Source: Pycnopodia helianthoides (taxonomy: Eukaryota > Echinodermata > Asteroidea > Forcipulatida > Asteriidae). Taken from it: 64,000 bases of DNA. The position numbers and the translations under genes are program-made. A model generated the notes under the pieces. That model worked only from the letters and a program-made list of their open reading frames with translations. It did no database searches and was not told where the DNA came from. The DNA lies in the NCBI GenBank assembly GCA_032158295.1, contig CM063256.1, forward strand, positions 5,008,034 to 5,072,033. The letters are read 5' to 3'. Below are positions 13,301 to 23,453 of this stretch, piece after piece (the first letter of the stretch is position 1; each line of letters starts with the position of its first letter).

Positions 13301-16300
13301 ATAAAAAAAAAAAAAAAACTTCGTCGCTATAGTACGGCAACAACCGAATTACAATTTTGGGGTGGTTTCGCATTTTTTTGATTTTGGAAAAGTTAAATTT
13401 GCCTATTTTCAAGGCCGCGTTACCATGGAGCAACATATGAATATTGTTTTTCTTTAAAAGTTATGGATAGGTGGGTCCTTATAGAGGCTGCATTGAATGT
13501 ATAAAATAATCATCAGATATGTGTGTGGGTTATTCCATTAATTTCAAATAAGGGTGTTTTTGGACTTTTTTTAATTATGAAAATATACCTTCTTTTGTCT
13601 ACCATATTGGTAGTGCTCTGATGTCAACATCGACCACGTATTGTTGAGATGAGACATTGTGGAAAAAAAGAAAAATACTTTACTCTTTGCAGTGTTGCCA
13701 GGTATTTTTCTATTTTTCTAAAATGGGCACAATAGTGCCCCCGTATTAGCCGAGTGATTTTTTTATGAAACTTGCCCCAAAATGTTAATTTCATATAGGA
13801 ACAAATCAAAAAATTATCTATTCGAGGGCAATTTTAAATATTTTTTATTTGTTATTTTTATTTTTTGGGGTTGGTTGGTTAAAGTGTTGGGTAAAAAATC
13901 TTTTTTTTTACCCCATAATAACAGTATTTTTTTCTCCAAATGCTTAAAAAGTTTTCAAACTTGTATATTTTGACATAATCAATAACATAACTATGTATTT
14001 TATTGTTGGAGGGGCGCTATAATCTTTGGTTTATCCCATTGGGGAAAATGGGATACAAGATTACAAAGATAAGGCCTGATTGATGATTCTTTAGTATTTC
14101 CAGGTCTTCAAAGTTGAAAATAGTATGTTAAAAAATAACAGCGATGCTGTTGAAACCCCTCGCCCCCTTAATACATTCTATAGCTAACCAAAGATTTCAC
14201 CAACCCATGTTCTTACACCCAAGCAGTGTAACCGTGACAATGTATCTGTTGACTTTAAACTCACCACAAAAAGCCCCCAAAACAATGCCAGCTTTCCTTT
14301 CCCCAAGGGCAACCCCCACCCAAGTTACAAGTCCAATGTCACTTTTAACTCAAGTTACGGTCCGGAAACGAAAGCCGGACGGACAGACGGACGCCGTAGG
14401 CAATGACAATACCCCGTGCAGCCTATTGGGGTGAGGGTGACATTTCCACCATTTTGTAACCACTGGAGATATAAATTTCATTGAGCTTTGAAATACAGCG
14501 CTAGTAAAGTTGAAACCAAAATTTATTTTTCCCTGGCCACCACTTTGACATTCCTCTTCAATGTACATGCTTTCCTATTATATTTAAAGTGATTGATTTT
14601 CTTATTAAAGAACCCTTTTTCATCGCATGCTAAGATCCAATAAGCAATTTGTTTGGAATTTCTTTTTCATGACTGAGCAGAGCTCAATATTTTATCAAGG
14701 CAAAGAGCTAGCTGCATTGTTAAAAAACCTTTTTCTTAGCATGCTAAGCTCCAATTAGCAATTTCCTTTTCATGACTGAGAAGTGCTAAATATTTTATCA
14801 ATGCAAAGAGCTATCTGCACTGTGTTCAGAATGGCTAATAACCAAACCTTTTAAGCGTTTGACTACACCACGTATACATTTAATGATTCATATCTTTGTA
14901 ACCTTGTTCATTTTATTTTACAAGACCAGACTTGTATGGTTGTCGTAGGCATTAGACACAACATGTTTTTAAAAGTGGATCTAATAGATTGGACTGTTTT
15001 CCCCTAAATAAATGGTAGTGTTGTGTGACTGAGTAATAAATGCATTGTGGGAACTCAAAATAGCTGCTTCGTCCGGGGCCATCTTGGATTTGGTGTTTTC
15101 ACCCCGTATTTACGGGGTTCAAACTATATCATGCTTCCAACTTTTCATGCCAAGAAATACCATAGAATCGTCAGCCAGGTCTCATCATTGTAACCTTAGT
15201 GGAAATACTAAAAAATAAAGATTTCCTCCCCAAATGGGATAAACCAACAATAATAGCGTCCCCAACAGTGGCCCTTGTACCTAAAGTAGAATGTCATGTT
15301 TTTAAAAAGTTTCATAAAAATCGCTCGAGAACTTTGGAAAATAAGGGAGGCACTATGTGCCCAATCACATGTTAGTTTCGAAAATTTTTGAAAATGACTG
15401 GCAAAACTGCACAAAATAAAGTATTTTCCCGAAGCAGTTTGTTTTAAATTTTTCACAAGACCAATGTCTCATCTCAACAATTTATTATGTGGTCGATGTT
15501 GAAATCGGAGCAGTACCACGGGTTATGAGCTAACAAAAGATTGTATATTTTTACACTTAAAAAAAGTAAAAAAACACCGGCCCCTGTCAGAAATTAATGG
15601 TTTAAAATTTGCGAAACCACCCCGCAATGGTAAAGCTAATTTTTAGATTTTCCTCAATTGCTTGTTAGTTTGGTGCAAAGATTCTTCAGTCTGAAAGTAT
15701 GAATACAATCTATTTTTTACCGTGGCCATTCTATGTTTGCTATTTACAGTCCCTTACTAAGCAGCCCTTTAAAAATGGGCCATGGTTGGAAAATAGTGTT
15801 TCCTGACATACAGGCGAAGATTTCCAGTTGGATACTGGATACTTTAAAACTATCAAATTGTCACCAGATACTCTCTATATTTTTTTTTATTATTGTATTA
15901 CAAGTTATTGATTCAGAAATGTATATCATTATTTAGTATGTACAATATGAATATGTACTGAAGATCAAGTCCACGGTGAATGAATTTTGCCGTACGCTGA
16001 TGCAAAAAAATAAAAAAAATAAAAATAAAATAAAATAATAATAATCAATAATATTTTTCCTTTTCGTAGATACAAAAGTCATATCTAGTTATGAATATTT
16101 AGCTTTGTTTGATTTAAATTGCCGCACCTCGTTAGTCTAGCAGAAATGGGAATGCCGTAGGTTCGAATTCCCGAGGTACCTGTTTTTTTATTATTCAGAA
16201 AACACCGAATAGCTTATTGTATTTGTACACATTAGATAATGGTGTCTTGTTAAAATGCTCGTAGTGTAAATAGCTTGTCATTGTTTGATATTACATTATG

Positions 16301-17804
16301 GTCGTATAAAAAGTGCATTTGTTTATAGGAGAGATTCGTTTTAAGGAGTTGTTGAATTATGTTCAATTAATCGAATGGGTGTCACACAGTTTTACAATAA
16401 TTATAAGGTTACTTTTGTCTGAAGACATACACTTGTCGACCCGGTAAATGTTTTCGACCCGAAAACATTGAGGACATGTTTTTGTTTGCCCGTTGCCGTA
16501 AAGTGATATCCTCATCGACCAAAGGACCTCACCGGTTTGCTGAATTCCTTGAGTTATATAAATTCCTCACTGCAAAGGGTTAAACAAGGAGTTTCTATAC
16601 GGCGCATCGACAATCATTATGTGCACAGCCACAATTATGGGTACACTTTTTGTTACAAAGACACCAAATGAACAACACATAATTTTTGAGTAACTCTTTG
16701 CAGATCTTGTATTCGACAAACTCAAGTACTTTCTACTCTTCATTCACACAGCGCCGGTTAATTAATGTACAAACAACATTGAAATAACTGTTACATCACT
16801 GGTTTTCAAACTGTTGTTCATAACATGGACACGAAAAAAAAAATGTGTACCCAAGATTGTGGCTGTGCACTCATACATTAATGAAAACAATATATGGACT
16901 ATGGCTAATATGGGAAAACTTACCTGTGGATTCGCTGTACATTAATGAGAACAATATATGGACTATGGCTAATATGGGAAAACTTACCTGTGGATTCGCT
17001 GTACATTAATGAGAACAATATATGGACTATGGCTAATATGGGAAAACTTACCTGTGGATTCGCTGTACATTAATGAGAACAATATATGGACTATGGCTAA
17101 TATGGGAAAACTTACCTGTGGATTCGCTGTACGTCAGGCAAAGAATCTGAGATGGAGAAAACAAAAATATTCATCATGCCATAACTTAATCATTCAACAC
17201 AACGTACCAATACTGTTTCTGCTTATTATGTATTTAAATGTTTATTAAAGACAAAACAACATTTCTTTTGAAAGAGGCTGTGGTAAATCATTGTAACAAT
17301 AGTGTCGTTGTAGAAGAGTGAGACTGGGTTCAGATTCACATGTAGAATTTGTCTCTATAATTTCAAAAAAGATATCCCACGCAAAATCCATACTTTGGAG
17401 GTGATTCTATTTCTAGTCCATGTATACACCGAGCTCTCAACAATTGATGGCATGACTAATAAATTAATGTGTTCAATTAATTCATTTGGTTAAAGTTTTC
17501 TTTTCATAATTTATCTCAAATCTGTTAATTTGTGTTACTGTGTAAAGCACGCTTTATATACAATTTTTAATCCGCAGTGAAAAAAAAGAAACAAAGAAAG
17601 AAGTGAAACAATGATCCTGTGCCAAATCCTGTAAATGGAGTAAATGTAGGCCTACGGGGAAAAAAATCCCAATAACAAGTATTGGGTGGTAGTAATACAA
17701 GTCATGCTCAAACGAAATAATACAAAATAACCAATAGTTTATTGAAAACTATCATAAGATTTGCTTACCAGGCCGATCAGCCCAAACATCGCGTTTCTGA
17801 TCAT
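825..17804 (-). CDS. TSP1-repeat single-pass transmembrane protein (12 exons, 639 aa)
   Basis: Probable cell-surface adhesion or matrix receptor. Exons on the minus strand: 17804-17769, 17146-17116, 10154-10011, 8745-8575, 8018-7848, 6875-6714, 6576-6409, 5235-5065, 4515-4352, 3075-3019, 2031-1927, 1364-825. They join to 1920 nt in one open frame with GT-AG sites. Residues 1-22 are a signal peptide (core FGLIGLILCL) and 23-70 a Thr-rich spacer. TSP1 domains lie at about 71-127, 128-184, 185-238, 239-294 and 295-351, each on one phase 1-1 exon with six Cys and a VDGxW-type start. CSxSCG (O-fucose type) is visible in domains 1 and 2. The membrane helix is about 367-393. The tail carries ETEPLL, an acidic dileucine sorting motif, then repeats of SRPGSAV and stop. 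An in-frame upstream ATG at 17870 would add 22 residues; I chose 17804 because the signal peptide then sits at the N terminus. The domain family is certain. The orthologue is unknown (coadhesin/hemicentin-like proteins share the domain), and binding partners are inference. Confidence 0.88.
1640..1790. repeat. Degenerate ~33-bp tandem repeat
   Basis: There are four to five imperfect copies on the theme AAAGGTACAGAAAAGACAAT followed by GCTTTATACC, in the last intron of the TSP1 gene. Confidence 0.8.
3286..3659 (+). mobile_element. TTAA-flanked inverted-repeat element, family 2, copy 1
   Basis: A 374-bp element begins AGGCAGTGGATAC and ends with the imperfect reverse complement ...CTGCCT. TTAA lies directly on each side (3282-3285 and 3660-3663). 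It has no coding capacity. A second copy is at 31021-31385. TTAA duplication is typical of piggyBac-type transposition, but these ends do not show the usual piggyBac terminus, so the superfamily is open. It sits in a TSP1 intron. Confidence 0.85.
3968..4136. mobile_element. Small inverted-repeat element (~170 bp)
   Basis: The ends are CCATCTTTACGG and CCGTAAAGATGG, perfect 12-bp inverted repeats, with no open frame between. I saw no clear target duplication and no second copy. It lies in a TSP1 intron. Confidence 0.5.
4183..4285. repeat. Long imperfect hairpin next to the transmembrane exon
   Basis: Two ~38-nt A/T-rich arms beginning AGAAAAAATCTTATTT and ending in its complement flank a ~27-nt loop. 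It lies about 70 bases downstream (transcript sense) of the donor of the transmembrane exon, so it would fold in the pre-mRNA. Confidence 0.7.
5288..5650 (+). mobile_element. tRNA-derived SINE, copy 1
   Basis: The first ~85 bases look like a degenerate tRNA: an A-box-like TGGCCAAGCGATCTAG and a B-box-like GGTTTGAATCCC. Next comes ACACTTGTGCCCTTGAGCAA, a unique body and an A-rich end near 5632-5650. A related head lies on the minus strand at 23780-24087. It sits in the TSP1 intron just upstream of the fifth TSP1 exon. The open frame inside it is not a gene. Confidence 0.75.
5717..6104 (+). mobile_element. TTAA-flanked inverted-repeat element, family 1, copy 1
   Basis: A 388-bp non-coding element begins AGGAACATTACAGAATTGG and ends with its reverse complement. 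TTAA is on both sides (5713-5716, 6105-6108). The centre has the small palindrome GCTCAGTGAGC. Other copies are at 28513-28890, 43143-43526 and 51442-51825; the first and last share orientation and the middle two are inverted. It is intronic in the TSP1 gene. Confidence 0.92.
6340..6377. repeat. C-run plus three TTAGGG units
   Basis: A run of nine C is followed shortly by GGTTAGGGTTAGGGTTAG, three telomere-type hexamers. It is too short to be more than an interstitial trace. Confidence 0.7.
6965..7450. repeat. Degenerate CGTCGTGCCGTCGCATTGT repeat
   Basis: Nearly 500 bases are built from variants of GTCGCATTGT and GTCGTGCCGT, giving an 11- or 22-base rhythm. Open frames appear on both strands because the repeat lacks stops; none looks like a real protein. 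It lies in the intron between TSP1 domains 2 and 3. The following ~70 bases hold three related GGCGGCCG-type blocks. Confidence 0.85.
9271..9877. mobile_element. hAT-like non-autonomous element, ~607 bp
   Basis: The ends are CAGTGGCGTAACC and GGATACGCCACTG, 12 of 13 bases inverted, the CAGTGGCGTA style of hAT elements. The inside holds long G runs (9286-9300, 9455-9466) and no transposase. The 8-bp flanks do not match well, so the insertion is old or the ends are slightly misplaced. It lies in the TSP1 intron between exon 3 and the first TSP1 domain exon. Confidence 0.6.
10155..12008. other. Intron sequence upstream of the nested lectin, no gene seen
   Basis: AT-rich, with a TTTGTTTG-rich stretch at about 10470-10540. 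I found no exon, repeat family or clear core promoter here. The stretch before 12009 should contain the lectin promoter, but I could not place a TATA box or start site. Confidence 0.6.
12009..12746 (+). CDS. Secreted C-type lectin with C-terminal PAN/Apple-like domain (245 aa)
   Basis: Single-exon gene. The first ATG is at 12009 (GTGATGGCTACG). Residues 1-21 form a signal peptide. A C-type lectin domain spans about 26-153, with the starting [13 protein letters not shown], the core WVGC (90-93) and closing Cys at 145 and 153. At the sugar-site position it has EPT (121-123) and WGN (140-142) instead of EPN and WND, so calcium-dependent sugar binding is uncertain. Residues ~163-240 have the Cys spacing of a PAN/Apple domain, a protein- or sugar-binding module. 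N-glycosylation sites NFT, NWS and NAT are present. It lies inside intron 2 of the opposite-strand TSP1 gene. Secreted lectins of this type often act in innate immunity (family knowledge); the ligand here is unknown. Confidence 0.88.
   Translation: MATLRTNIYILISIMVWINKAYLDVCPRRWQQWMGSCYFILDEKMDWDTAYKVCRRPGSHLVIPDSEDENNLVREMLDTFKNSVSTSKVWVGCNDLSQLGSWECFGEENKRPNFTNWSENEPTETSSQRCVRLAVNAGNWGNIHCKNLLFAMCELRYTEPVYCLPMDGDGRLQSKCLLGQIIRSLTVRGVTQCGKACWAEPLCRSFNLWMQGGDKYICQLNNATSAEVSEYTTSTFMGNCYYFDL
12747..13329. other. Intron stretch after the lectin, no feature seen
   Basis: It holds C and A homopolymer runs near 13000-13020 and 13303-13318. No AATAAA was found close to the lectin stop codon. Confidence 0.5.
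13330..15645. mobile_element. Foldback-like element with long inverted arms
   Basis: The left arm (~13330-14050) and right arm (~15220-15645) are diverged reverse complements. Matching blocks include GGGGTGGTTTCGC (left, ~13370) with GCGAAACCACCCC (right, ~15615), CAACATCGACCAC with GTGGTCGATGTTG, and TTGGTTTATCCCATT with its complement. The middle (14050-15220) has no coding gene and includes a ~110-bp direct duplication (about 14603-14712 and 14720-14823). Arms differ in length, so it is old or composite. Confidence 0.65.
15650..16873. other. Intron stretch with A-rich tract
   Basis: An AAAAATAAAA-type tract lies at about 16003-16050. At ~16125-16185 there is a short sequence with paired ends and a B-box-like GGTTCGAATTCC, too short for a tRNA. 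Nothing else is recognised. Confidence 0.45.
16874..17131. repeat. 64-bp tandem repeat carrying copies of a splice donor
   Basis: There are four head-to-tail copies of a 64-bp unit. On the minus strand each copy contains the last 16 coding bases of TSP1 exon 2 (TACAGCGAATCCACAG) followed by the donor GTAAGT. Only the copy at 17116-17146 is joined to the complete exon and its acceptor (CTCCATCTCAG). The other three lie downstream in intron 2. Each extra copy also offers an AG (ATGTACAG) just before an 11-nt stretch ending in the donor, so decoy splice sites or mini-exons are possible. The most distal copy is slightly diverged. Confidence 0.93.
17116..17146 (-). CDS. 31-nt exon 2 of the TSP1 gene (end of signal peptide)
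   Basis: It encodes [10 protein letters not shown] plus one base. Joined to [12 protein letters not shown] from exon 1 (phase 0), it completes a signal peptide, and it leaves phase 1, which matches exon 3 at 10154. The acceptor is preceded by TTTTCTCCATCTCAG and the donor is GTAAGT. It was found by extending the frame, because it is far too short to stand out alone. The frame fit on both sides and the hydrophobic core are the evidence. Transcript data would confirm it. Confidence 0.75.
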
Positions 17805-17879
17805 CCTTGCAAAGTGTTGGGCTAAAAAACGACCCACGTTTTGGTTGAATCGCTCGCAGACGGAAAGCATCACCTGCTT

Positions 17880-19097
17880 GCGATTATAAGATTCCCGCGT
17901 TCATGGAGATCAAATGTAACAGTCACCAACCAGAACTGCTCCCAATAGACTTACTTTGGAAATAAGGCGTTAGTTTAACGAGTTTACCCAATATGGCGTC
18001 AAGAAAATTTGAGAGTGGCAAGTTCTGATGACAATATTGTATCTATCTTAAGATGGACCGCTATCTTATCGATCGCAGACTGGGGTTTACAAAGCGCGAC
18101 GGACCTATGAAGGATTAAGTGTTTCACAGGTGATACAGCAGCGAAACAGGGAGGTGGATTGCCATGTTGCAAGGAGTAAAACGATCCCGATTATTGATAA
18201 TCGATACAATGAGGAGTGCTGTATCGATTTTCGGGTCTTTATAGGTAAGTTATGTAACAATGGGAACCATTGGAAAGATCTTAAAAAGGTATCACATGAT
18301 CATGTTTACAATCATAAAACAGTCATGCGCCGTAGGCCTAAAGGTTATGATAACAACTTTCGTTTCTGTGTACTGACATCACCATGGAGACAAATATCCC
18401 ATATCAGCAATCTAAAGACAATGAATTTCATACCAAGCCGTAACAAACGCGGAAAGACCCCAAACAAACCTCAACTGAGCACGTTATTTACTGCGGGGGA
18501 ATGGGCTGGTGCTCTCGGTAAAATTTAGGCGTTCATAATATATATTATTATCTCGAATGTAAAGAGCGGAGTATAGTTTATACTTTGGATGATCATGGGT
18601 ACAGAAAAACGTACTCCAGTTCGAGTTCTACAACTCTGGTGAAGAAAAGTGTGCTAACTTTACTTAAACTGTGGCATTATATTTTACTTATTAGGTGTTC
18701 GGCTAGCGGTCGAAAAGCCATTTCTGTTTTACTGTGCCACCACGTTCTCCTCTTATCCCTGAACCCTTTCTCACAATTTTCGCAAAAAAGTAAAGGCCGT
18801 ATAGTACTTGAAACTTTACATGTACTTGGACCTTTAGTGTTGATGAATTATGAAACCGCAACCTTTTCGGGATGATGACGTCATAACATTAAATCAACTC
18901 TGTGGACTGAGTAATAAGCATTTGTGGCAATTTTTGTTTTTATCAGTTTGTGGATTTTTTGTCAATCTGATGTGATGTTTGACCTGACACCTGAGAGATT
19001 TAACATTATGTGGCCATCATTGTTGTTTTTCATAATATCTTCAACGGCATTATATCATCCTCTATGTATTTATTTTTGTTATAAAATTGCTGCAAAT
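17880..19097. other. Region upstream of the TSP1 gene, no gene seen
   Basis: This should contain the TSP1 promoter on the minus strand. No TATA box or other clear element was found. Open frames here show no domain or splice support. Confidence 0.45.
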
Positions 19098-19167
19098 TGT
19101 GTTTGTACATTTTTATCGTTCTGTTTGATACATGTATCAAACAGAACGATAAAAATGTACAAACACA
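19098..19167. repeat. Perfect 70-bp palindrome
   Basis: Two exactly complementary 35-nt arms meet without a spacer at TGATACATGTATCA. The outer ends are TGTGTTTGTACA and TGTACAAACACA. No mismatch was found by direct reading. There are no flanking repeats to explain it. Confidence 0.95.
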
Positions 19168-19914
19168 TTGTATATGTATATGATTTGTTGATTTTGACAA
19201 CTTTTTTATTTTTTATGTTTAGGTTTCTGTCATTTCGTGGTTGAGAACTTGCCATTTGTTCCCTGAGCATCACCTTGAAATTTCAATCTGGCTATAAATG
19301 ATTCTCCTTTTCGGGCATACATCATGGGTATTTCGGTAACATCTGGCATTGTATTTTGTAGTAGTGTAAATAGTTGAAGCAGCCATTGACTTTGTGATGT
19401 CTTAATCCCCTCATAATATATTTTACACTCCGATTGTGCAATGACTTTTCAAATAAGTTACCCACAAACTGACACTTTTGTTGAGTACATCAAACATGTG
19501 TATATAAAGTGTTGTCTAAAAGCTCAACCCTGCAAAACGAGAAGGTTGATGTGGTGGATGCACTAAGACAATACTACCTTGTTTTGTCCTTCTTGCTGCA
19601 TTGACATGTACCCCTCCCGATAAAGCGACTAATAAGATTCCTTACATCCACTTGACCCCTTAGTCTGCAAGTATCCCCTTAAGACAACTTGAACATATAA
19701 AATGTAAATAAAATAAATACAATTGTTAGCTGTTGAACCTTTTAGGCATTGGACCGCCCGCCCAGCCGCCCAAAGCGATACACCGTAAGATGCGGTAGGA
19801 GAAAACGCTCACTTTTTTGTGTTTGGAGAGAAAAAAGTAACATCAAAATAAAACTAGATAGTCATTGGTACGCGTTGGTCGAGACAGTGGCAATCGTATA
19901 TGGATTTTTTTTTT

Positions 19915-20900
19915 AAATGTTGGCCCTTCAACGCTAATGATGGTAAAAGTTTGTAGCTGATACAAACACAACGCTTCATTAAAAAATACAAAAAAAAACC
20001 CCACCATTTCATCATGATTATACTGTCAAAAGGTAATGCCTAAGCAACAACGATCGCCTTAGCAATTAATCAGTGTGTGCACTTGATGCCAGGTAACAGC
20101 CTTCAAAACTATACTGTATTCATTTTCAAACTATGAAAAATAACCTCCGCACGACATTTAGCAGTAGCCGTTAACGGGAGGCACTTATTGTTCCCTTGGG
20201 ACTTATCAACTCCGAAATTAAAATAATATATTTGGTTAATTAATGCAATTAATGCTATTAAAAAAAAGTGCAAAAGAACACGTAGAAGTGGGGGGTATAC
20301 CGAAGCTGCTGCAGACTGCGAGGGCAGACAAGGGTCCCAAACTATGGACCCCCTACTGAACTGTGGTTTGCTGTGGTTTGCTGTGGTTTGCTGAATAACA
20401 CCGGCACTGTGGAGGACCTTGCAGAGGCCAATGACAATGGACTCCAAGTTGCCCAACATCCGCAAGCAGTTGTGTGATGACACGAAATGATGTGGAACGA
20501 AATGGACGAAAATTGTACGTAAATAACAAGCCTTGGGTATCTTTAAAAAAAAATGTTTTGTTTCTCTTCACATTTGACTTGTAAAAATGTTAACGCTAAT
20601 GATGATGACATCCTGCAGCTCTTACCAACACATTGCTCATTTTTACCCCCCCCCCAAGTAATTTTCTTTCATCATGATTATATATACGGTAAAACACTAA
20701 TGCCTTAGCAATTAACCAGTGTGAGCACTTGTTGCCAGGTAACAGCCTTCAAAACTATTGTTTTTATTTCAACCTTATGAAAAGTAACATCCATAAAAAC
20801 TTGCGGTAGCCGTTGACGGAGGCACTTATTGTTCCCTTGGGACTAATCACCTCCGAAATTGAAATAATATGTTAATCAATGACGATATTAACGACCCAGA
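19915..20900. repeat. Diverged direct duplication
   Basis: Two copies (about 19915-20240 and 20580-20885) share blocks such as AACGCTAATGATG, CCTTAGCAATTAA, TGCCAGGTAACAGCCTTC, GGCACTTATTGTTCCCTTGG and CTCCGAAATT in the same order. Spacing between equivalent blocks is about 650 bases. No coding gene was seen. A triplicated GCTGTGGTTT sits between the copies at ~20368-20395. Confidence 0.8.
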
Positions 20901-21282
20901 CGTAAATTGTCGGAACCACGATGCTAGTAATTTACTGCAAGAGTCTTGAAAACTATTTTCCCCCAGCAAACTCATGCGATGAAGGGACTGAAGGGTTAAC
21001 ATATTATGTCATTGTGGAACTTCGACCTTAATGCTAGAATACAATCTTCATTGTGAATTCAGTTTAATGAATTCAGTTTAATAAAACCATGATATTTTTC
21101 ATTCCAAAGGAACAGTGCGTAAGCCTGCACACGCATATGCGTTAGCACAGCAATGTGGGTAAAGAACATTTAGCCGCAAGAAAACTCGCTGTCTGGTTGG
21201 GGATAGCTTTTCTTTCTCTTCATGTCTGTAGTCTCGGGGACTAGCCGAAATAAATTACAAATATTTATCGATGACTGGGTTT

Positions 21283-21396
21283 GAAATTTGGGCACAAATC
21301 GTGAATATTTACGTAAGTGTTCACGTAAATATTCACGATTTGTGGCACAGAACGTGAAGATTTACGTGAATATTTACGTAAATATTTGCACAAATC
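21283..21396. repeat. Self-complementary array on the theme AATATTTACGTAAATATT
   Basis: Repeated, mutually complementary blocks such as CGTGAATATTTACG and ACACTTACGTAAATATT make several overlapping hairpins, with CACAAATC at the ends. The same theme fills the element at 39270-39567. Confidence 0.75.
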
Positions 21397-22047
21397 AATT
21401 ATGCTCTTGTATTATAATTATGATGTCGTATCATAAACATAATCCGAGAATTTGTAAAGTTAGATCTATTTAAAAATCAAATAAAATAGCGTACAATCCT
21501 TTCTCAAACTAATGGTTTATTTCAAGCGACAATGATCTTATCTAGACTGATTAGCATCAAAACACTAGAGAACAACCAAGTGTCACAAAGATCGCATAAA
21601 TCTTTATTAGTTATGGGTTAAAACTAGTATGGATTCTAATTAATATAATGAAAATGTAACATGTTGACTCAATCCAAGCACATAAACAGTTTATTTTTCA
21701 ATGTCTGGCGGAAAACACACGGATATTGTTTCAAATTTCTTAAATACTTGTATTTTCTTTAGCTGTTAAAAAGGGGAAACAGCTTTATTGCATCATGAAG
21801 GTGAGGCATGGGCTTGTTACTACTAGTCTGTTCTTTTACGACGTTAAGGACAACAAGATCTAGCAAAAATGTTTTTTTAAGTTCTCCAGTTTTAAGTTTT
21901 TAAAAACGCCCAGACCGTTTTTTGTTAAAGTCGAGAACGTCCATTCCATCGCCTGCAGTTGTTACGTTGGTAACCGAACTGAGTTATTACTCATTGCACT
22001 CTGCCATGTGGTCTGCTACAACTTTCTGTCTATAATTGTGATAGTCT

Positions 22048-22237
22048 GGGCCCAATATAGAGCTGCTTAAGCACAAAAAGTAGCTAAGCAAAATGTAATT
22101 ATGCTTACCAGAATAAGGTTACCAGCCAAAATACCATGTCACATGTAACATTTGCGACTGGTATCCTGCTCTTTTTTTGCTTAGCAGAAAATTATTAAGC
22201 AAATGACCTGCTTAAGCAGCTCTATGAAATTGGGCCC
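22048..22237. mobile_element. GGGCCCAAT-ended inverted-repeat element, copy 1
   Basis: The ends are GGGCCCAAT..AGAGCTGCTTAAGC and GCTTAAGCAGCTCT..ATTGGGCCC; the left end lacks a few bases found in copy 2 (31501-31692). It is ~190 bp and non-coding. A shorter related element lies at 53530-53648. Confidence 0.8.
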
Positions 22238-22439
22238 TGGTGGCAGCCTGTTTTGCGAGCGCTACATGTATATATGGTGTAGGCAATGTGGTTGCTGGTA
22301 TTTATTGTCCTGAACGATTGGAAAAAGACAAAATGGAGGCCTAACATAGATAGCTATACGCAGCTTCTTTCTCCGAAGCCTGGGAAGGGAAAGTGTTTGA
22401 AAAAATATACAGGTGAAAAGTCATTCAATCAAATGAGGT

Positions 22440-22610
22440 AATCCAACCGTTCCAACAGTACACTCATCCGCTGGACTTAAGTTTATTAATCGATTGAACA
22501 CTTAAATCCATTCGAACGATTGTAACCCATTCGAATTGGTTTTTAATCCTTTCGAACGGTTCATTAATCCATTCAAACGAATTAATAATCCATTCTACCA
22601 AGTTAGAAAT
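22440..22610. repeat. Degenerate AATCCATTCGAACG repeat
   Basis: There are six to seven imperfect copies with a period of about 25-27 bases. Nothing else is recognised between 22240 and the 3' end of annexin A at 23454. Confidence 0.6.
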
Positions 22611-23453
22611 GGATTTAAATATTTCAACACTGTCCCTTTGAGGGCTTCGAAGCTTTCACAAAATACTCAAACTCACCATAAAGTTGAACTGTTAATTCAA
22701 AGGAAGGCCTAACCGTCAAGTTTTAGTGCAGATTCATAAAATGACGCAACAAATGCATTGGGTGCGTATATTTCCACTGTGTACAATAGTTTAAATAGTT
22801 TAAATTGAGAATAAATTTCTGTTGCCTACAGATATAAAAAAGTTTTGTGAATGTGTACAGGCCTATACTTGTTACAAACGGCAAATCACTAGTGTATAAA
22901 AGAAAAACTAGGTCAAAGGTCAACGCACATGTTGTACACAGTTACGATGGAAACTTTAAAGTCCTGCATTTCATGCAGATGTCAGACGATGTAAATTTCA
23001 TTAATTTGTTAAGAGTTGCCCATAATTATTTTGTTTCAATGATGTAGAACTATACTAATAGTCATACTGAAGCATAAGTCAATTAGCTAAATGGTAGCGA
23101 GTGTTAGAAACTGGAAGCTGATAGATCGGTTATGGTTCCAATGTCAAACTCAGGATTCAATCAAAAAGGAGGTTCAACCCATGAAACAATTCCCTACAAA
23201 TTCCCCCATGATACTTCGATCTTTTTTTTAATGTTAGCGCAATAAATTGACTAAATATCGATGCATTTTTAAATTTCTAATGAGCTTTAAAAAAAAAAAA
23301 AATCTACCGCAACACGTTTATATTATTATCAGTAAGTTATCAGTTTGAAAGTAACCCAACTGCTTGAAAAAAAAAGTTCCATATCGATACAGCAACAGCA
23401 TTTATCTTGACCCGGGCCGCGGGCACGTTGGGAACTCTGATCTCGGTGCTGCT

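Noticed and set aside
16125..16185. Possible tRNA (paired ends, B-box-like GGTTCGAATTCC)
   Set aside because: Only about 57 bases, no complete D arm or anticodon arm; at most a SINE fragment.
17805..17870. Upstream in-frame ATG of the TSP1 gene as the true start
   Set aside because: It would place 22 mostly polar residues before the signal peptide; the second ATG gives a typical one. Not excluded without transcript data.
18130..18528. 132-codon plus-strand open frame
   Set aside because: No recognisable domain, no splice partners; length is expected by chance in a window of this size.
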